Assembly (NCBI GenBank): GCA_946902985.2
Contig: OX336397.1
Span: forward strand, 153,691,890-153,755,889
DNA from: Meconema thalassinum
Taxonomy: Eukaryota; Arthropoda; Insecta; Orthoptera; Tettigoniidae
Length of the DNA stretch: 64,000 nucleotides
Direction: 5' to 3'
Below are positions 11,340 through 21,968 of this stretch, one piece after another. A model generated the notes under the pieces. The model made no database searches. It was not told the origin of the DNA and saw only the letters and a program-made list of their open reading frames with translations. Positions within the stretch are counted from its first letter, which is position 1. The number at the start of each line of letters is the position of its first letter. A program made the translations under genes and the position numbers.

Positions 11340-12090
11340 TCTAGGTTAACAACTAAAATGTAGTTCTATTCCTTTTCCAGACCTATTGTAACAATCTTAT
11401 AGTGTTTTTTCTCTTTTGGGTGGGAAGAAACACAATCATATTACTGACATGATTTAGGAAGAGTGATGATTGACAAAGTTAATTTGGAAACAGTGAGTCA
11501 TTTGTACATCAGATAACGAGCTAGGGGGGATTTCAACGGGTTATCACATTCAAATGACGTCTTCCTTATAAGCGTGGCGATAACGAAACCGATGACAACA
11601 CCGAATGATGTGAAAAGGTACATCTTGCAGAGGGTCTCATTCACACGTCCACATACAGAACGTTACTGGGCTGCAAACACAGTCTTGGATCTCTAAAAGA
11701 ACATGCGTTTCGAATATTTTAAAATATTCTCTCGATTATTCTCCCACAACATTGAGAGTGCCCTGAAAGGTGAGGAGGTGATGGATGCTTGTGCACTAGC
11801 ACCTTTTAGCACCCCTTGGCTACCTGCGTCCATGCGCTCCAACTCTCATACCAGCATTAAAGATCCTCCATCGTAGAGCAGATGATCGAACCAGGAACCT
11901 TCGGTGCAGGTCTCAAAGAACTGAGGATATTACACTAAATTTATATAAATTAGGACGTCATGGGACAAGGTTGTACGATGGTGTCTTCCCTCTGAAAATT
12001 TTAGTATTTCCGGATTCTTCCTTAAGGCAAAGGGGACATCGATTATCGTAGAATCTATCATAATAAGACATTACGTGCCACTTATTCTCT
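11340..12090. other. No gene recognised
   Basis: Non-coding sequence without a recognisable domain. A stretch near 11800-11920 (GATCGAACCAGGAACC) hints at another degraded tRNA-like repeat on the minus strand. Confidence 0.4.
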
Positions 12091-12104
12091 ACAGTAGCTG
12101 TGAG

Positions 12105-12290
12105 TGGTTTAGGGGTAAGTGTAGTATTTGCCCTTTTTTTAGAAGGCTTGGGTTAGATCCCCGGTTTTGCCATGGAGAATTTAAATCCTGGTATAAGTGT
12201 TGGAACAAAGTACACTTAAAATTGTGAGCATTACCGAGGAGTAGTTTCCAGGTACCTCCCTTGTCTATCCTCAAAATGGTCGTCCGTACT
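12105..12290 (+). repeat. tRNA-like SINE candidate
   Basis: GTGGTTTAGGGGTAAGTG (about 12105) resembles an A box and GGGTTAGATCCCCGG (about 12148) a B box. The following sequence does not match families A or B. Probably a third, poorly preserved SINE. Confidence 0.35.
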
Positions 12291-12379
12291 TTCCCATTTC
12301 TACTCCAAACAAATATCGGGATGATAGCCTACCCAACATGCCAAATTCACATTCCTACAAATTCTAGCCCCGCAAACAC

Positions 12380-12475
12380 GTACACACCCTAGCTATCACC
12401 ACTATAACGCAGGTTATAAGACAGCTCACACACTCAACTACACGGGGATGATGACAACGATGCCCCCAAGTCCCC
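12380..12475 (+). repeat. Degenerate SINE tail
   Basis: GGTTATAAGACAGCTCACAC followed by CTACACGGGGATGATGACAA parallels the shared tail of SINE families A and B (GGTTATCAGACAG ... CACGGGGCTACATGACCGCG) with many substitutions. Confidence 0.4.
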
Positions 12476-12938
12476 AAATAAAAAAACTTAATCTCTACAT
12501 TATTAACAGGGATATATTCAAATGTCTCATTCCCAAAATTGAGACTTAATAATTCTGACATCCAGACACCCAGGTGAAAACACAGAGGCCCTTTTTCCAC
12601 TCACCTATTTTGGTTGTATTTTTCCTGGTATTTTACGACCATGACGATTTTAATTTGCTTCCTCAGCATTTTTCAACATCCTTCTATTGCAATCCTTCCA
12701 CTTTTGCATGTTCCGTTTACGTCTACAGCCGATATTGTCACGTTTGCTAGCTGACGGAGAGATTTCCAACTTCCTGACGTCATCCGTCTTGGAATACCAG
12801 GGCCCTTCTTCCACGCACGTGACATTTCAATTGCAAATATCTACCCATAGGTGGCACTTGTGTGCCAGATTGGCACGTCATTTCATGCTACATGTGACCA
12901 GGTACCTTATTCCAGGATAATCTCAAAACAGACCGAGG

Positions 12939-12967
12939 TGGCGCGGAGTCCCTTATTCGTTGCGCGG
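12939..12967 (-). repeat. 29-bp perfect inverted repeat, right copy
   Basis: Exact inverted copy of 9150-9178. It is followed by GGTTCAAATC, which matches a polymerase III B box, so this copy may sit in a tRNA-like SINE head. Confidence 0.75.
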
Positions 12968-13626
12968 GTTCAAATCTTCAGTTTCAAAGCTGTACACGGG
13001 TGATATGCTTGGATTCAAGCTGGACACTGATTCTACCCCTATCCGCCACTCCCTCCTTCTCACCCTCAATATAGTTCTCACAAATTCCTTGTTAACAACC
13101 GGTGACTCGAACGTCACACAGTAGGCCTTCCACGCGCAGACAATAACCATATTTATCACTGTTCGCTGCTGACCATTAGCTGATGGTTCTTGACCAATAG
13201 CATGCTTCCTCTCCGTGGAGTCTAGAGTCCGGCTCGCTTGTCAAGTCTCCAGTGTTGCACAGTTGCATGCAGTGCTGTCAGGTTTCACAGCTTGCTCTCA
13301 ATGGCTAAGGTGGAGAGTCAAAAACGCTGTGCCTCGAGATGGGAAACTCCTGACTCCAAGCAGACATCTAATATAAACATGGCCGCCCAGCTAGGTTTCG
13401 AAAGCGAGCTGTTCGTTAATGAGGAAAATTAGAGGACTATATATCGCCACCTTATTATAAAAATAAACCAGTTTAGACTTGGATTGTATTGTTTGTGCAT
13501 GTGGCAGTTAATTCTTCGATTTTATTCACTATGAGTGCTGACAATAGAGTAATTTCATAAGTCCAATGTTTTCTACATAGGTCTGAGTCCCGTCCATCTT
13601 GAATTGCCGAGAGACTGCTGTATGTA

Positions 13627-14158
13627 CACACATCAAAAATATAGTTTTGCATATTGCTGGGCAAGAGTCGTAGTGGTCTCAAATCCATTAGTCGTTCTTG
13701 CGAACGTGTATATCGGCTGTGTACACTCACTCGTGTCTGAGAATAAATCTGAGCGAGTGTGGAGACGACCCGGTGGACGTACGCACAACCAGTACATCCG
13801 TGACCGGTACCAACAGGGAGGAGATGGTGCAATACTTAAAGTGGCATCATGTATGGTCGCCGAACCCCTCTTGTGCACATCCCGGGGCGTATGACAGGCA
13901 TACGTTACAGGGATACCATCCTGGTACTTGTAGTGAAAGGCTATGCTGACAATCTCGGCCCAAATTTCACTTTCGTGATCGATAACGCTCGCCCGCACAT
14001 TGGCAATGCCTTTATTAAGGAGAATGGTATTCAGAGAATGGAAAGGCCTGCCTATGCTCCTGATCTCAATTGTGTGGAGCAGGTGTGGACACTGCTTAAT
14101 AAATAAGTCCGTCCCCACTGTTCTCCATGGCAATTTGCAAAACCTTTTTTGATGTGTG
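13627..14158 (+). mobile_element. Deleted Tc1-like transposon
   Basis: A 532-bp Tc1/mariner relic. The left terminus CACACATCAAAAATATAGTT and the right terminus, whose complement reads CACACATCAAAAAAGGTTTT, are imperfect inverted repeats of about 33 bp, and TA dinucleotides flank both ends (13625-13626 and 14159-14160), the expected target duplication. Full-length Tc1-like elements are about 1.3-1.7 kb, so more than half of the inside is gone, including the N-terminal DNA-binding part of the transposase. Confidence 0.82.
13730..14106 (+). pseudogene. Tc1-like transposase, C-terminal fragment
   Basis: The DDE transposase portion of the element. A first frame (about 13735-13840) reads SERVWRRPGGR and YIRDRYQQGGDGAI, the family's region before the second catalytic Asp. 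A second frame (from ATG 13849) reads MYGRRTPLVHIPGRMTG, then VIDNARPHIGNAF with the second Asp, and PAYAPDLNCVEQVWTLLNK, where Glu/Asp near VEQVW completes the triad. It stops at 14104-14106, just inside the right terminus. The usual VWGGI joining the two frames is lost at a frameshift near 13840, and the first catalytic Asp region is missing. Not functional. Confidence 0.82.
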
Positions 14159-14159
14159 T

Positions 14160-14700
14160 ATTTTAATCACACCTAATAAATTTTCAGGTTATTTTACACA
14201 TGACCCAGTAATTGGGACTACATTGTGAAATGTTGTAATATCAATTGTCAATAAGGAAGCAATGAAAAATGGCTTCAAAGCTCTCTAAACTCTATTAAAA
14301 CAACACCTCAGGGCTCATAATTGATCACAACATTGTTTCAGATCATGAAACTCTCCGCTCTGCCTCGTAAGAAACGACTATGGCCATTTCCTATTAATTT
14401 TAATTTTGTATTGAAGTGTGAAATCAATTCAATAAAGGCTGGCTAGTGGTGAGTGACAAGTGGCAGCAGCTGTTGGTACTGTTGTATTGTACAGTTGGTA
14501 TCACCTTGAATTAAGTGGGGGACTACACCTTAAACCATGAACAATCTGGAATATTACGGTACACATTTTTGCTCTCAGGAACTGAATATGTATTTACAAG
14601 GGAATATCTGCCTGGCATCTGGGACACCATAAAGATACAGAATAATATACATTTTAGGCTCTAGTCATACATTATGTTACACCATATAAATCCATATAAA
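14160..14700. other. No gene recognised
   Basis: Non-coding sequence. A 24-base phrase at 14265-14288 (GGCTTCAAAGCTCTCT) recurs at 8571-8588. Confidence 0.4.
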
Positions 14701-14804
14701 TGATGTTGTTGTTGCTTGTTTTAGAATTATGGCATGTAAAAGAACCTCCCATTGCAATCGGAAGTGTGTAGCAAAATTAGTAGGTTATATTTAGCCGGTT
14801 ATAA

Positions 14805-14895
14805 AACGCTCTATTAACTTCCGACGTTCGCCGCCAGGTGTCAGTGACAGTGGTGTCTGATAACTAAAGTTGGAACTACTTGTAATTGAACATTC
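14805..14895 (+). repeat. SINE B body fragment
   Basis: CGCCAGGTGTCAGTGACAGT and TTGGAACTACTTGTAATTGA match the middle of family B as seen at 53725-53790 (AGCTAGGTGTCGTTGACGGT and AGGAACTACTTAAAACTGA). Head and tail are missing. Confidence 0.45.
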
Positions 14896-14929
14896 ATTCT
14901 TCTTGATCCATTTCATCTCTCATTAACTC

Positions 14930-15040
14930 CTCTCGTGAGATTTGCATCAGGAAGGGCATCTGTCCGTAGAAACTATCAGCCACGTGGAATTTCATCTCAT
15001 CTCATCCCCAACCCTGTTGGAAAACGGGATTAATAAGGGG
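14930..15040 (-). repeat. LINE 3' tail fragment, minus strand
   Basis: On the minus strand this reads GGACAGATGCCCTTCCTGAT followed by CACGAGAGGAGTTAATGAGA. The same text occurs on the plus strand at 16960-17095 (GGCCAGGTGCCCTTACTGAC ... ATGAGAGGAGTTAATAAGAT) and weakly at 60765-60815. This looks like the 3' end of a dispersed LINE or of a SINE that borrowed it. Confidence 0.5.
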
Positions 15041-15055
15041 TAGACATAGATATAA

Positions 15056-15458
15056 ATGATGTTGTTGTTGGTTATATTAGGGATGGCGTCATCGCAGTCA
15101 TACAAGCCCATGTGTGATTGTGTGGAATTTGTGTGATAACCTGTTTTATTGTGATGGCTGTACTGGTGTGTGTATTTGTAAATTGGGGATAGAATTGGGA
15201 AGGAGGCGGCTGTGGCCTCAAGTTAAGAACCAACCCATCATATGCCAGCAGTAGAAGTGGGTAAACCACGGAAAACCACTTCCAGGATGGCTGAGCTAGG
15301 AATCGAACCCTCCTCTTCTCAGTTTTGCTTCACAATGCTGAGTATACCCCGTTCCAGCCTTCAGAGCAGAATTAAATTTCTTGGCAGAACCGAGAATTGA
15401 ACTCGGGCCTCTGCAGTGACAGCTGAGACTACCAGTCACTATGCCACGAGGCTCAATA
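15056..15458 (-). repeat. SINE family A, minus strand
   Basis: Full copy of about 400 bp. The head is at the right end on the minus strand: TGGCATAGTGACTGGTAG as the A-box region (about 15436-15450) and GAGTTCAATTCTCGG as the B-box region (about 15390-15405). The body complement contains GGAAAACCACTTCCAGGATG at 15270-15289. The tail complement lies at 15080-15160. Confidence 0.8.
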
Positions 15459-15459
15459 C

Positions 15460-16205
15460 AATGTCTATTAATGCTTTACCCTGATGGAAGACATTCTTCA
15501 GAGTTGCCTTAGTAAACGAAATTTAAATGCTTTTCATTTGGTCAACATGCTTGCACCCAATTGTTATAAGTGTTATTTCCTAAACCTGTAAATATTGTGG
15601 GTTGCATTTCATAATTATACAGTAAAACTTGATCCAAGCGGAAACTTGTCCAAAGTGAATGTTATTTACGTTGTATAAAGCGGAATCTGTTCAACGCAGA
15701 AACGGAAAGAAATTATGAATATAATTGTTCAAACCTAATTGTTTAAATTAAATGAAATACCAATGGGGACTTAACCATTTTATTACGCCTTATGTCAATA
15801 AATTGAATTAATATACTGAACATGAATTGATTATACTTCTAGTTTCGGCCACATCATGGCCATCCTCAGTAATTATTGTCTAAAAAAACTATCATAATCG
15901 CAAGCAAAGTTTGAATATATATCTGTCAAAGCTCGCAATTTTAAGTAATAAAGTTGTTCATATCACTACGCATCAATGCTAACCAAGCATTTAGCTTAAA
16001 AACATCTTTGATTGTGAATCACTCAGTCTGTAATTGTGAAATTAAAACGAAACTTAGTAAGAAAGAAGTATCATAGAGAAGACGATACTGAGATGGGCGC
16101 AGGGCTCTAGGAATAGATAGGGCAAGGAATGTTTTCAATAAGGAACGAGGCAAATACGGTCATCCTCATGTCCTGCATTATACGTTTTAGTAGTTTCCTT
16201 ATTTT
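15460..16205. other. No gene recognised
   Basis: Non-coding. At 15621-15700 ACAGTAAAACTTGATCCAAG and AAGCGGAATCTGTTCAACGC resemble a pogo/Tigger terminus, but the opposite end and a transposase were not found. Confidence 0.4.
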
Positions 16206-16206
16206 C

Positions 16207-16612
16207 AATCATTACTTGTTGTTGCTTCATTTTAGGGGCTTGGACATCGCGGTCATTTAGCCCCGTGTTCTTGGCGTGTGTTTGTAAATTTGTATGATAA
16301 CCTGTGGTAGTGTGATGGCTGTATTAATGAGTTTAATTAAAGTGAGGATTTTGAGGGAGTTGGCCGTGGCCTTAAATAAGGAACCTTCCCGTCATTCTCC
16401 TGGAGTGGAAGTGGGAAACCGCGGATAACCACTTCCAGGATGGCTGAGGTGGTAATCGTACACACCTCTTCTCAGAATAGCTTCACGTGACTGAGTGGGC
16501 CCTGCTCCAACCCTCAGACCAGAAATAAATATCTTTGCACAGCTGGTAATCGAACACGGACCTCAGAGATGACAACCATGAATACTAACCACTGTGCCAC
16601 GTGCCACCAAAA
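16207..16612 (-). repeat. SINE family A, minus strand
   Basis: The clearest head in the window. On the minus strand GTGGCACAGTGGTTAGTATT gives the A box and GTGTTCGATTACCAGC the B box (about 16545-16560). The body complement includes GAAACCGCGGATAACCACTT, and the tail complement GACATCGCGGTCATTTAGCC lies at 16244-16263. A degraded related piece continues at 16616-16860. Confidence 0.82.
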
Positions 16613-16949
16613 ACTAAGTTTTGCAGTTGTTATCGATAAATTTGGTCATGTATTTATGAGTGTTAATTTGTCTGATAACCTGTGTTTGTGTGGTGTCTCT
16701 AGTAGTTTTCCTAGGAGTATTTATTATGGTCTGGAAAAGATCGATCAGATGCAAGACTTGAGGTATTTTACCATTCCAGCACTTGCCTAGACGGAGAGTT
16801 TGAAGAATCCAGCAATGACCACACCCAGAATGGCCACTGTCAGTGCGAGAATTCAAAACTTGATTCTCTTAGATTGCATTCCTTAGTTGTCTACGTTAAG
16901 AAACGATGATAGTAGTTATAATAATAATTATATATATATATCTACCTTT

Positions 16950-17095
16950 TATTATTCCCATTTTAACGGGGTCGGGGATGGGACGCAATGAATTTTTTCT
17001 TCCTTGTGGAGAGTGATTTAACGGCCAGGTGCCCTTACTGACGATAACATCATGAGAGGAGTTAATAAGATACTAAATGAGTGAAGCAGAATGAA
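16950..17095 (+). repeat. LINE 3' tail fragment
   Basis: Same repeat as 14930-15040 in the opposite orientation, with ACGGGGTCGGGGATGGGACG and CGGCCAGGTGCCCTTACTGA. It ends exactly where the hairpin element begins. Confidence 0.5.
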
Positions 17096-17097
17096 AC

Positions 17098-18267
17098 TAC
17101 TGTCGACCAAAGTATTATGTGCACTCGAGTTTGAAGGTTGTTTGTGAAGTAACCAATAGACCTACATAAAATCCAATCACATCATCATTTTCGTCGTTCT
17201 ATTTTACGTTAGTTCATGTTGGATTGAAATCTTCTATTTATATTTTAATATTTGTTATCGCAGTTGGAACACAAAAAGTGCACGTTTTTAAGCGTGTTTC
17301 AACCATGCGTCACATTTAAGAATTATTATCTCAAAAACGCGTCATTAGATCGAATCCAAATTTTAACACAATATACATTGGAATGTTGTATAACTTGTTT
17401 ATTAATTTCAAAATTGTGTGTGTACAAGAAACAAAGTTGTTATCATTTTTGTAAGGTAACTTTTTCTTGGCTCGGGGTGGTTGGAAAATGTAGTTCTTGG
17501 TTGCGTTGTAATCGTTATACATCAAAAAGTTATGCTGTATGACTGTGAAATACGTAAATTAATTCACTTATTTAATATTGGTTTGTATTTGTACGAGTAA
17601 ATAACACATGGTTCGCCAGCTAGCCGCTTCGGGAAAAACTGTACAGCGTTGCCGATATGGTGCCCACACGCATCATGGCACGTCTCGCTCGGAAGTGATG
17701 GGCTCCATCTCAGCAACGCTGTACAGCTTTTCCCGGAGCGGCTAGCTGGTGAACCATGTGTTATTTCCTCTTACAAATACAAACCGATATAAAATAAGTG
17801 AATTAATTTACGTATTTCACAGTCATAAAGCATAACTTTTTGATGTATAACGATTACAACGCAACCAAGAACCACATTTTCCAACCACCCCGAGCCGAGA
17901 AAAAGTTACCATACAACAATGATAACAACTTTGTTTCTTGGACACACAAAATTGTGAAATTAATAAACCAGTTAAACAACATTCCATTGTATATTGTGTT
18001 AAAATTTGGATTCGATCTGATGAAGCGCTTTTGAGATAATAATTCTTAAATGTGACGCATGGTTGAAACACGCTTAAAAACGTGCACTTTTTGCGTTCCA
18101 ACTGCGATAAAAAATATTAAAATATAAATTTAAAAATCCAAACCTAATGAAATAACGTAAAATAGAACGACGAAAATGTTGATGGTATTGGATTTTATGT
18201 AGGTCTATTGGTTACTTCACAAACAACCTTCAAACTCGAGTACACATAATACTCTGGTCGACAGTAG
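17098..18267. mobile_element. Foldback (hairpin) element, 555-bp arms
   Basis: Two arms of 555 bp each (17098-17652 and 17713-18267) are inverted copies with few mismatches, separated by a 60-bp spacer. The outer ends read CTACTGTCGACCA on the left and its exact complement on the right; a TA target duplication would place the terminus at CTGTCGACC. Both arms keep an open frame of about 92-96 codons pointing inward (17252-17542 plus and 17823-18101 minus). I do not recognise that peptide, and it may simply be a shadow of a conserved terminal sequence. The right flank continues into a partial SINE A. A transcript across the element would fold into a long double-stranded RNA. Confidence 0.88.
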
Positions 18268-18345
18268 GCAAGGATTTGGAAGGAAGCGGCCGTAACCTAT
18301 TAAAAGGTGTCGTCCTGGCATTTGCTTCGAGTTGAAGATGGGAAA
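18268..18345 (-). repeat. SINE family A fragment
   Basis: GGAAGGAAGCGGCCGTAACC and CCTGGCATTTGCTTCGAGTT match the body of family A. Head and tail are missing, the left side being replaced by the hairpin element. Confidence 0.6.
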
Positions 18346-18529
18346 ACAAGGAGAACGGTTCGCTCGCACGTCTATCAAAGTCTGCAAAAATCTGGGCCCC
18401 AGCGATAATAATAGTAATAACAATATCCCAGCCACAGGCTACCCAATAACGTTCGGTTTCACTGCATCGAAATTGGAGAGTAGATTGCCTCGCTCAAAAG
18501 ATTTACAACAGGTAGCGTCAGCTTACGAT

Positions 18530-18560
18530 GATAATAATAATAATACCGTAATAATAATAA
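18530..18560 (+). repeat. AAT microsatellite
   Basis: GATAATAATAATAATACCGTAATAATAATAATAAG-type interrupted trinucleotide repeat. Confidence 0.8.
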
Positions 18561-18639
18561 TAAGTCGCAGATACTATACTGTTGTTGTGACTGCGAACCT
18601 CCCAGGTTCTGAACCCAGGACTTGAGTTCGGTACGAACC

Positions 18640-19330
18640 TCATTTAAGATTATTATTTTTTGGTGATAGATGTACATAAGGAAGTCATGTTTATTAGTCT
18701 CAGGGGAATGAGCCAGATGCTCATGACAGGAAATGTACTCAGACTTTGGTGTTATTGACTAATTCAAGAATCTAGTCTATAGTGCACTATGCACTATTTG
18801 AACAAATGAAACAGAATAACAAGCGGGTTCAATTAGTTGGACTTGCAGTCATGTGAAGGTTAGTATATGAAGCCACCACTAGCTTGGCTGGCAGCACCTA
18901 CTGAGTGGTCGAATTGGAAATAACCACAAACACTCAGAAGAGGGAGAGATGGACTCTGGTCATCTCTTGTTGGATATAATGACATCAAAGATGGCGCATT
19001 GGAGCTCTTAGCCTCTAGCCATCGCCTTGAACGTGTGTTAGAGTTCAGTCTCGTGGGGACATGCCAGACTTCGTGTAGAAGTAAGACTTAGTAGAGCTGA
19101 CTAAGCTGCGTAAACTTCCGTCAGTATATTCAAAGTAACTGTAAATACTGTACATACAACGACTGCTATATTCAATTAAAACAGTAGTTTTTTACGGGGA
19201 AGTAACATCATCCATCCGGCGAGTTCCTGGACTACCCAACAATCCAAACTCCCTGTCTAGTAACCACTCGGGTTGTGAATAACAAAACAAATGCTGTCAA
19301 CCTGCCAGACCGTCTGACAGGACAGGTAAG
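18640..19330. other. No gene recognised
   Basis: Non-coding. The text 19060-19260 has LTR-like features (an AATTAAAA signal, then GTTCCTGGACTACCCAACAA), but no matching second copy or flanking duplication was found. Confidence 0.4.
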
Positions 19331-19332
19331 GT

Positions 19333-19735
19333 CACGACAATACAAAAAGGAAGATAAATCTTTACGGTCACCTTCTCAGAGTGAACTGTAACAGATTGAC
19401 CAAACAAATCTTTGATTTCTTCCATATGCGCAAAACAAATCCCACATGGATTAAGGAAAATAAAAAAGACCCAGTAGAATAATTAAAAATTACAGAAAAT
19501 TCGCTACTCCATCGAAAGGCTAAAGTAGTTACTAAGGACAAAAATATAAGGTTCCAGAACAAATATACTCTACAATCCGAACCCCAGCATCTCGGGAGAA
19601 GAGAGGAAAGGAAGATCAGATAGAATTAATGATACTGGGCACAAAGGAAAGAACAACACCCAGATAAATTATTGATCAAACGCACCGCAAGCAGGGTGAA
19701 AAGAAATTATAATAGGCTAATAATAATAATCTCTA
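19333..19735 (+). pseudogene. LINE ORF2 C-terminus, 5'-truncated
   Basis: The C-terminal end of a LINE polyprotein. It reads INLYGHLL, then RLTKQIFDFFHMRKTNPTWI, ELKITENSLLHRK and, after a frameshift near 19630, YWAQRKE, followed by an AATAATAAT tail at 19716-19731. The order GHL..RLTKQIFD..W..KDL..TENSL..R..RYWA is that of RTE-like LINEs whose endonuclease is often annotated as craniofacial development protein 2-like. The same C-terminal layout recurs at 52630-52845 and 55900-56400. An internal stop and a frameshift make it non-coding. Confidence 0.7.
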
Positions 19736-20154
19736 CAGATTATTTCCCATTTTATAGGACCGGAGACATGGTGAGGAGAAACATATCAAGGGGGCTGATA
19801 GTGGGGTATGAACCATTGCCCCTGCACGTTTAACGCGCGTAACCTTTCAGCACTATAATGACAATAATATTTCTAATAGTATTTTGAACAGTCTGAATGG
19901 AAGAAAATATTTTGTATTTTTAATTGTATTTTAAATAGTTAGCCTGTAGGTTAGTGCTCTATATATTAGCCACCTATTATAAGGACGATTTATATTGTCA
20001 ATGAAGCTGATGGTTGAATCTTTCAGCCATTTACCAACAAATTAACTTTTGGGAATGTTAATATTAGCCCACTGGAAACCAAATATTATCTCTTTATCTC
20101 CTTGACCTAAAGAACTTGAAATATATTTTTAAAATGAAAACGATTAGGCCTAAT

Positions 20155-20575
20155 AATAAAAACCCAGCAATACTTCTAGGTTTGTGCCGTGTCTTGAGTG
20201 GGGTTTCGCCTAGGACACCAAGCTTCCACATCAGCGGGCTCTTGGTGTCCCCGCCCGGACTCCCACAGGAGTAGTGAACTGCGCGCTACCTCCCTTTATA
20301 TAAAGTGCAATTGCACCACTTTACTGCGAGAACTCAAAGCTCAAGAAGCCTTAACCTCCCTCCTCCCTTTATATAAAGTGCAACTGCACCACTTGACTGC
20401 GATAATTAAAAGCTCAAGCAGCCTTAACCTCCCTATGAAGCGCGCAGTTCGCTACTCCTAAGGGGATCCGGACCGGGACACCAAGAGCCCGCTGATGAGC
20501 CAGCTTGGAGTCCTAGGCGAAACCCCACACAGACACGGCACAAACCTAGAAGAATTGCTGAGTTTTAATTCACTG
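20155..20575. mobile_element. Short foldback element with internal 73-bp repeat
   Basis: Arms of about 130 bp (20155-20290 and about 20435-20575) are inverted copies. The left begins AAAACCCAGCAATACTTCTAGG and contains TTTGTGCCGTGTCTTGAGTG and CACCAAGAGCCCGC; the right carries their complements. The middle holds two tandem units with TTTATATAAAGTGCA at 20295 and 20368, a spacing of 73 bp, each with the small palindrome TGCAATTGCA or a near match. No transposase is present, so this is a MITE-like passenger. Confidence 0.8.
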
Positions 20576-20639
20576 GCCGTGAAAGCCAATATACCATCTA
20601 ATAATAAAAAAAAATGGTAGGCCTAATTAATAGTTTAAA

Positions 20640-20965
20640 ATAAATAAGCTTATAAAAATTAGAATTATAATACCTTTATATTCTAAATTTTAGAACATTA
20701 AAATGTTAAAGAATATAGAAATTAAAATCAATAATTAAAATTAGGACGAAACAATTAAAACTCAGAAGTTAAAAAGATGATAATAAAATTAGAATTTGAA
20801 AATAAAGAAGCTTATAAAAATTAAAATTATATTCTTTTATAATCGTAATTTTAAGACCATTAAAATTCTAATGAAAACAAAAAATAAAATTAATTATAAT
20901 TAATAATAGGGTTAAACAATTAACATTAAATTAAAATAAATACAAATAAAATATCATCAGTAATA
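20640..20965 (+). repeat. AT-rich degenerate direct repeat
   Basis: AAGCTTATAAAAATTA occurs at 20646 and 20808 with partly similar sequence after each copy (ATTATA, TTTTAGAACATTAAAAT). Otherwise extremely AT-rich, with no coding. Confidence 0.5.
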
Positions 20966-21117
20966 CGCTGCCCTATAAAGCATTAAAATACTATTTTGTA
21001 TTTTTCGGAAATTCATTTGTGTAGGCCTATTTGTATCTTGTATACATCATACTTCTTTGTGAGAATTGTTTATTTTGTATGTAAAATACTATTTGGGAGT
21101 ATTTTTCCCCAACTCTG

Positions 21118-21358
21118 TGAATCCTGAATTAGTGTGTGTACTTGTAATTGAGGTAGGATTAGGGAAGGAAGTGGCCGTGGCCTACAGTTGGGTACTATGC
21201 CAGCATGGGCATTGAGTAGGAGTGGGAAACGACGGATGGCTGAGTTCTGCCTCACTATCCCTCCGATCCAAATTTAATGTCTTGTGGCAGAGCCGGGAAT
21301 TGAACCCAAGCCTTCGTAGTGAAATCCAAAAGCTAGCCACTACGCAACGAGGCGGTCA
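21118..21358 (-). repeat. SINE family A, partial
   Basis: Head at the right end: complement of GCCACTACGCAACGAGGCGG (about 21336-21355) and B box complement GCCGGGAATTGAACCC (about 21292). The body, GGAAGGAAGTGGCCGTGGCC, lies at 21162. The tail is truncated near 21118. Confidence 0.72.
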
Positions 21359-21617
21359 GGTAACTTTCTAGTTTGGTGATCAATTTAACAGCACGGTATC
21401 CATTGTTCTGGATACCGGTATGGTTGGGCATCTTATGTTCCAAATCCCTGTTCCTTAAGGGGAATTAAAGATAAGGTCTAGGTAGGCCTAATTGGGGCAA
21501 ACGGATTTAAGCAGGGGCGGTTCTAGGCATAGTGACACCGTGCCATGGCACTGCCCTCTAAGAGAAAATAAATTATTCATAGTCCTGAAAGAATAATTTC
21601 GAACGCCTACGTTTAAT

Positions 21618-21622
21618 ACCGG
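21618..21622 (+). repeat. BEL-1 target duplication, left
   Basis: ACCGG, repeated at 27411-27415. Five bp is the usual length for BEL/Pao integration. Confidence 0.9.
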
Positions 21623-21835
21623 TATACCATACCAAATCATTTTAATATGCAGTAATCAATATTTTATTAACACAACTCAACATCGCATCCAAAGACATTC
21701 CAAAGACACTACACTCAAAGATAACAAAACCAAAACTATGTAAATCAAAACATTGTCTATTTTCTAAATCAAAACACTGTCTATTTTCTACAGGAAGTAG
21801 ATTGCTCGAAAGAGCTTTAGTTCACTTTCTCCACA
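21623..21835 (-). repeat. BEL-1 3' LTR
   Basis: 213 bp. On the minus strand it starts TGTGGAGAAAGTGAACTAAA and ends GGTATGGTATA. It matches 27198-27410. Confidence 0.92.
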
Positions 21836-21847
21836 TTCTCCCACCTT
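21836..21847 (-). promoter_or_regulatory. BEL-1 polypurine tract
   Basis: Minus-strand AAGGTGGGAGAA directly precedes the 3' LTR, the position where plus-strand DNA synthesis is primed. Confidence 0.75.
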
Positions 21848-21968
21848 GCAAAAGGTAGTTTTGCAACACACACTCATAAACTGAAATAAACATTCCAAAA
21901 TTATAGTTGAACATTGAGCTCAGGAATGTGAACCACTATAAGTCTAGTTTCTTGAGTTGCCTAACAGT

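Noticed and set aside
15621..15710. pogo/Tigger-type terminal repeat
   Set aside because: The wording is suggestive, but I could not find the opposite terminus, a TA duplication or a transposase.
15838..15880. Possible Penelope-type end (CTAGTTTCGGCCACATCATGG)
   Set aside because: Only one short phrase resembles such ends; no reverse transcriptase or GIY-YIG fragment lies nearby.
10860..16610. tRNA genes
   Set aside because: A- and B-box-like sequences occur many times, but always at the head of dispersed repeats with shared bodies and tails; no complete cloverleaf was seen. They are SINE heads.
17252..18101. Two small convergent genes in the hairpin arms
   Set aside because: The peptides are copies of each other because the arms are inverted repeats. 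No recognisable domain; probably a by-product of terminal sequence.
18770..19270. Solo LTR
   Set aside because: It has an AATTAAAA signal and an LTR-like 3' part, but neither a second copy nor a flanking 4-6 bp duplication was visible.
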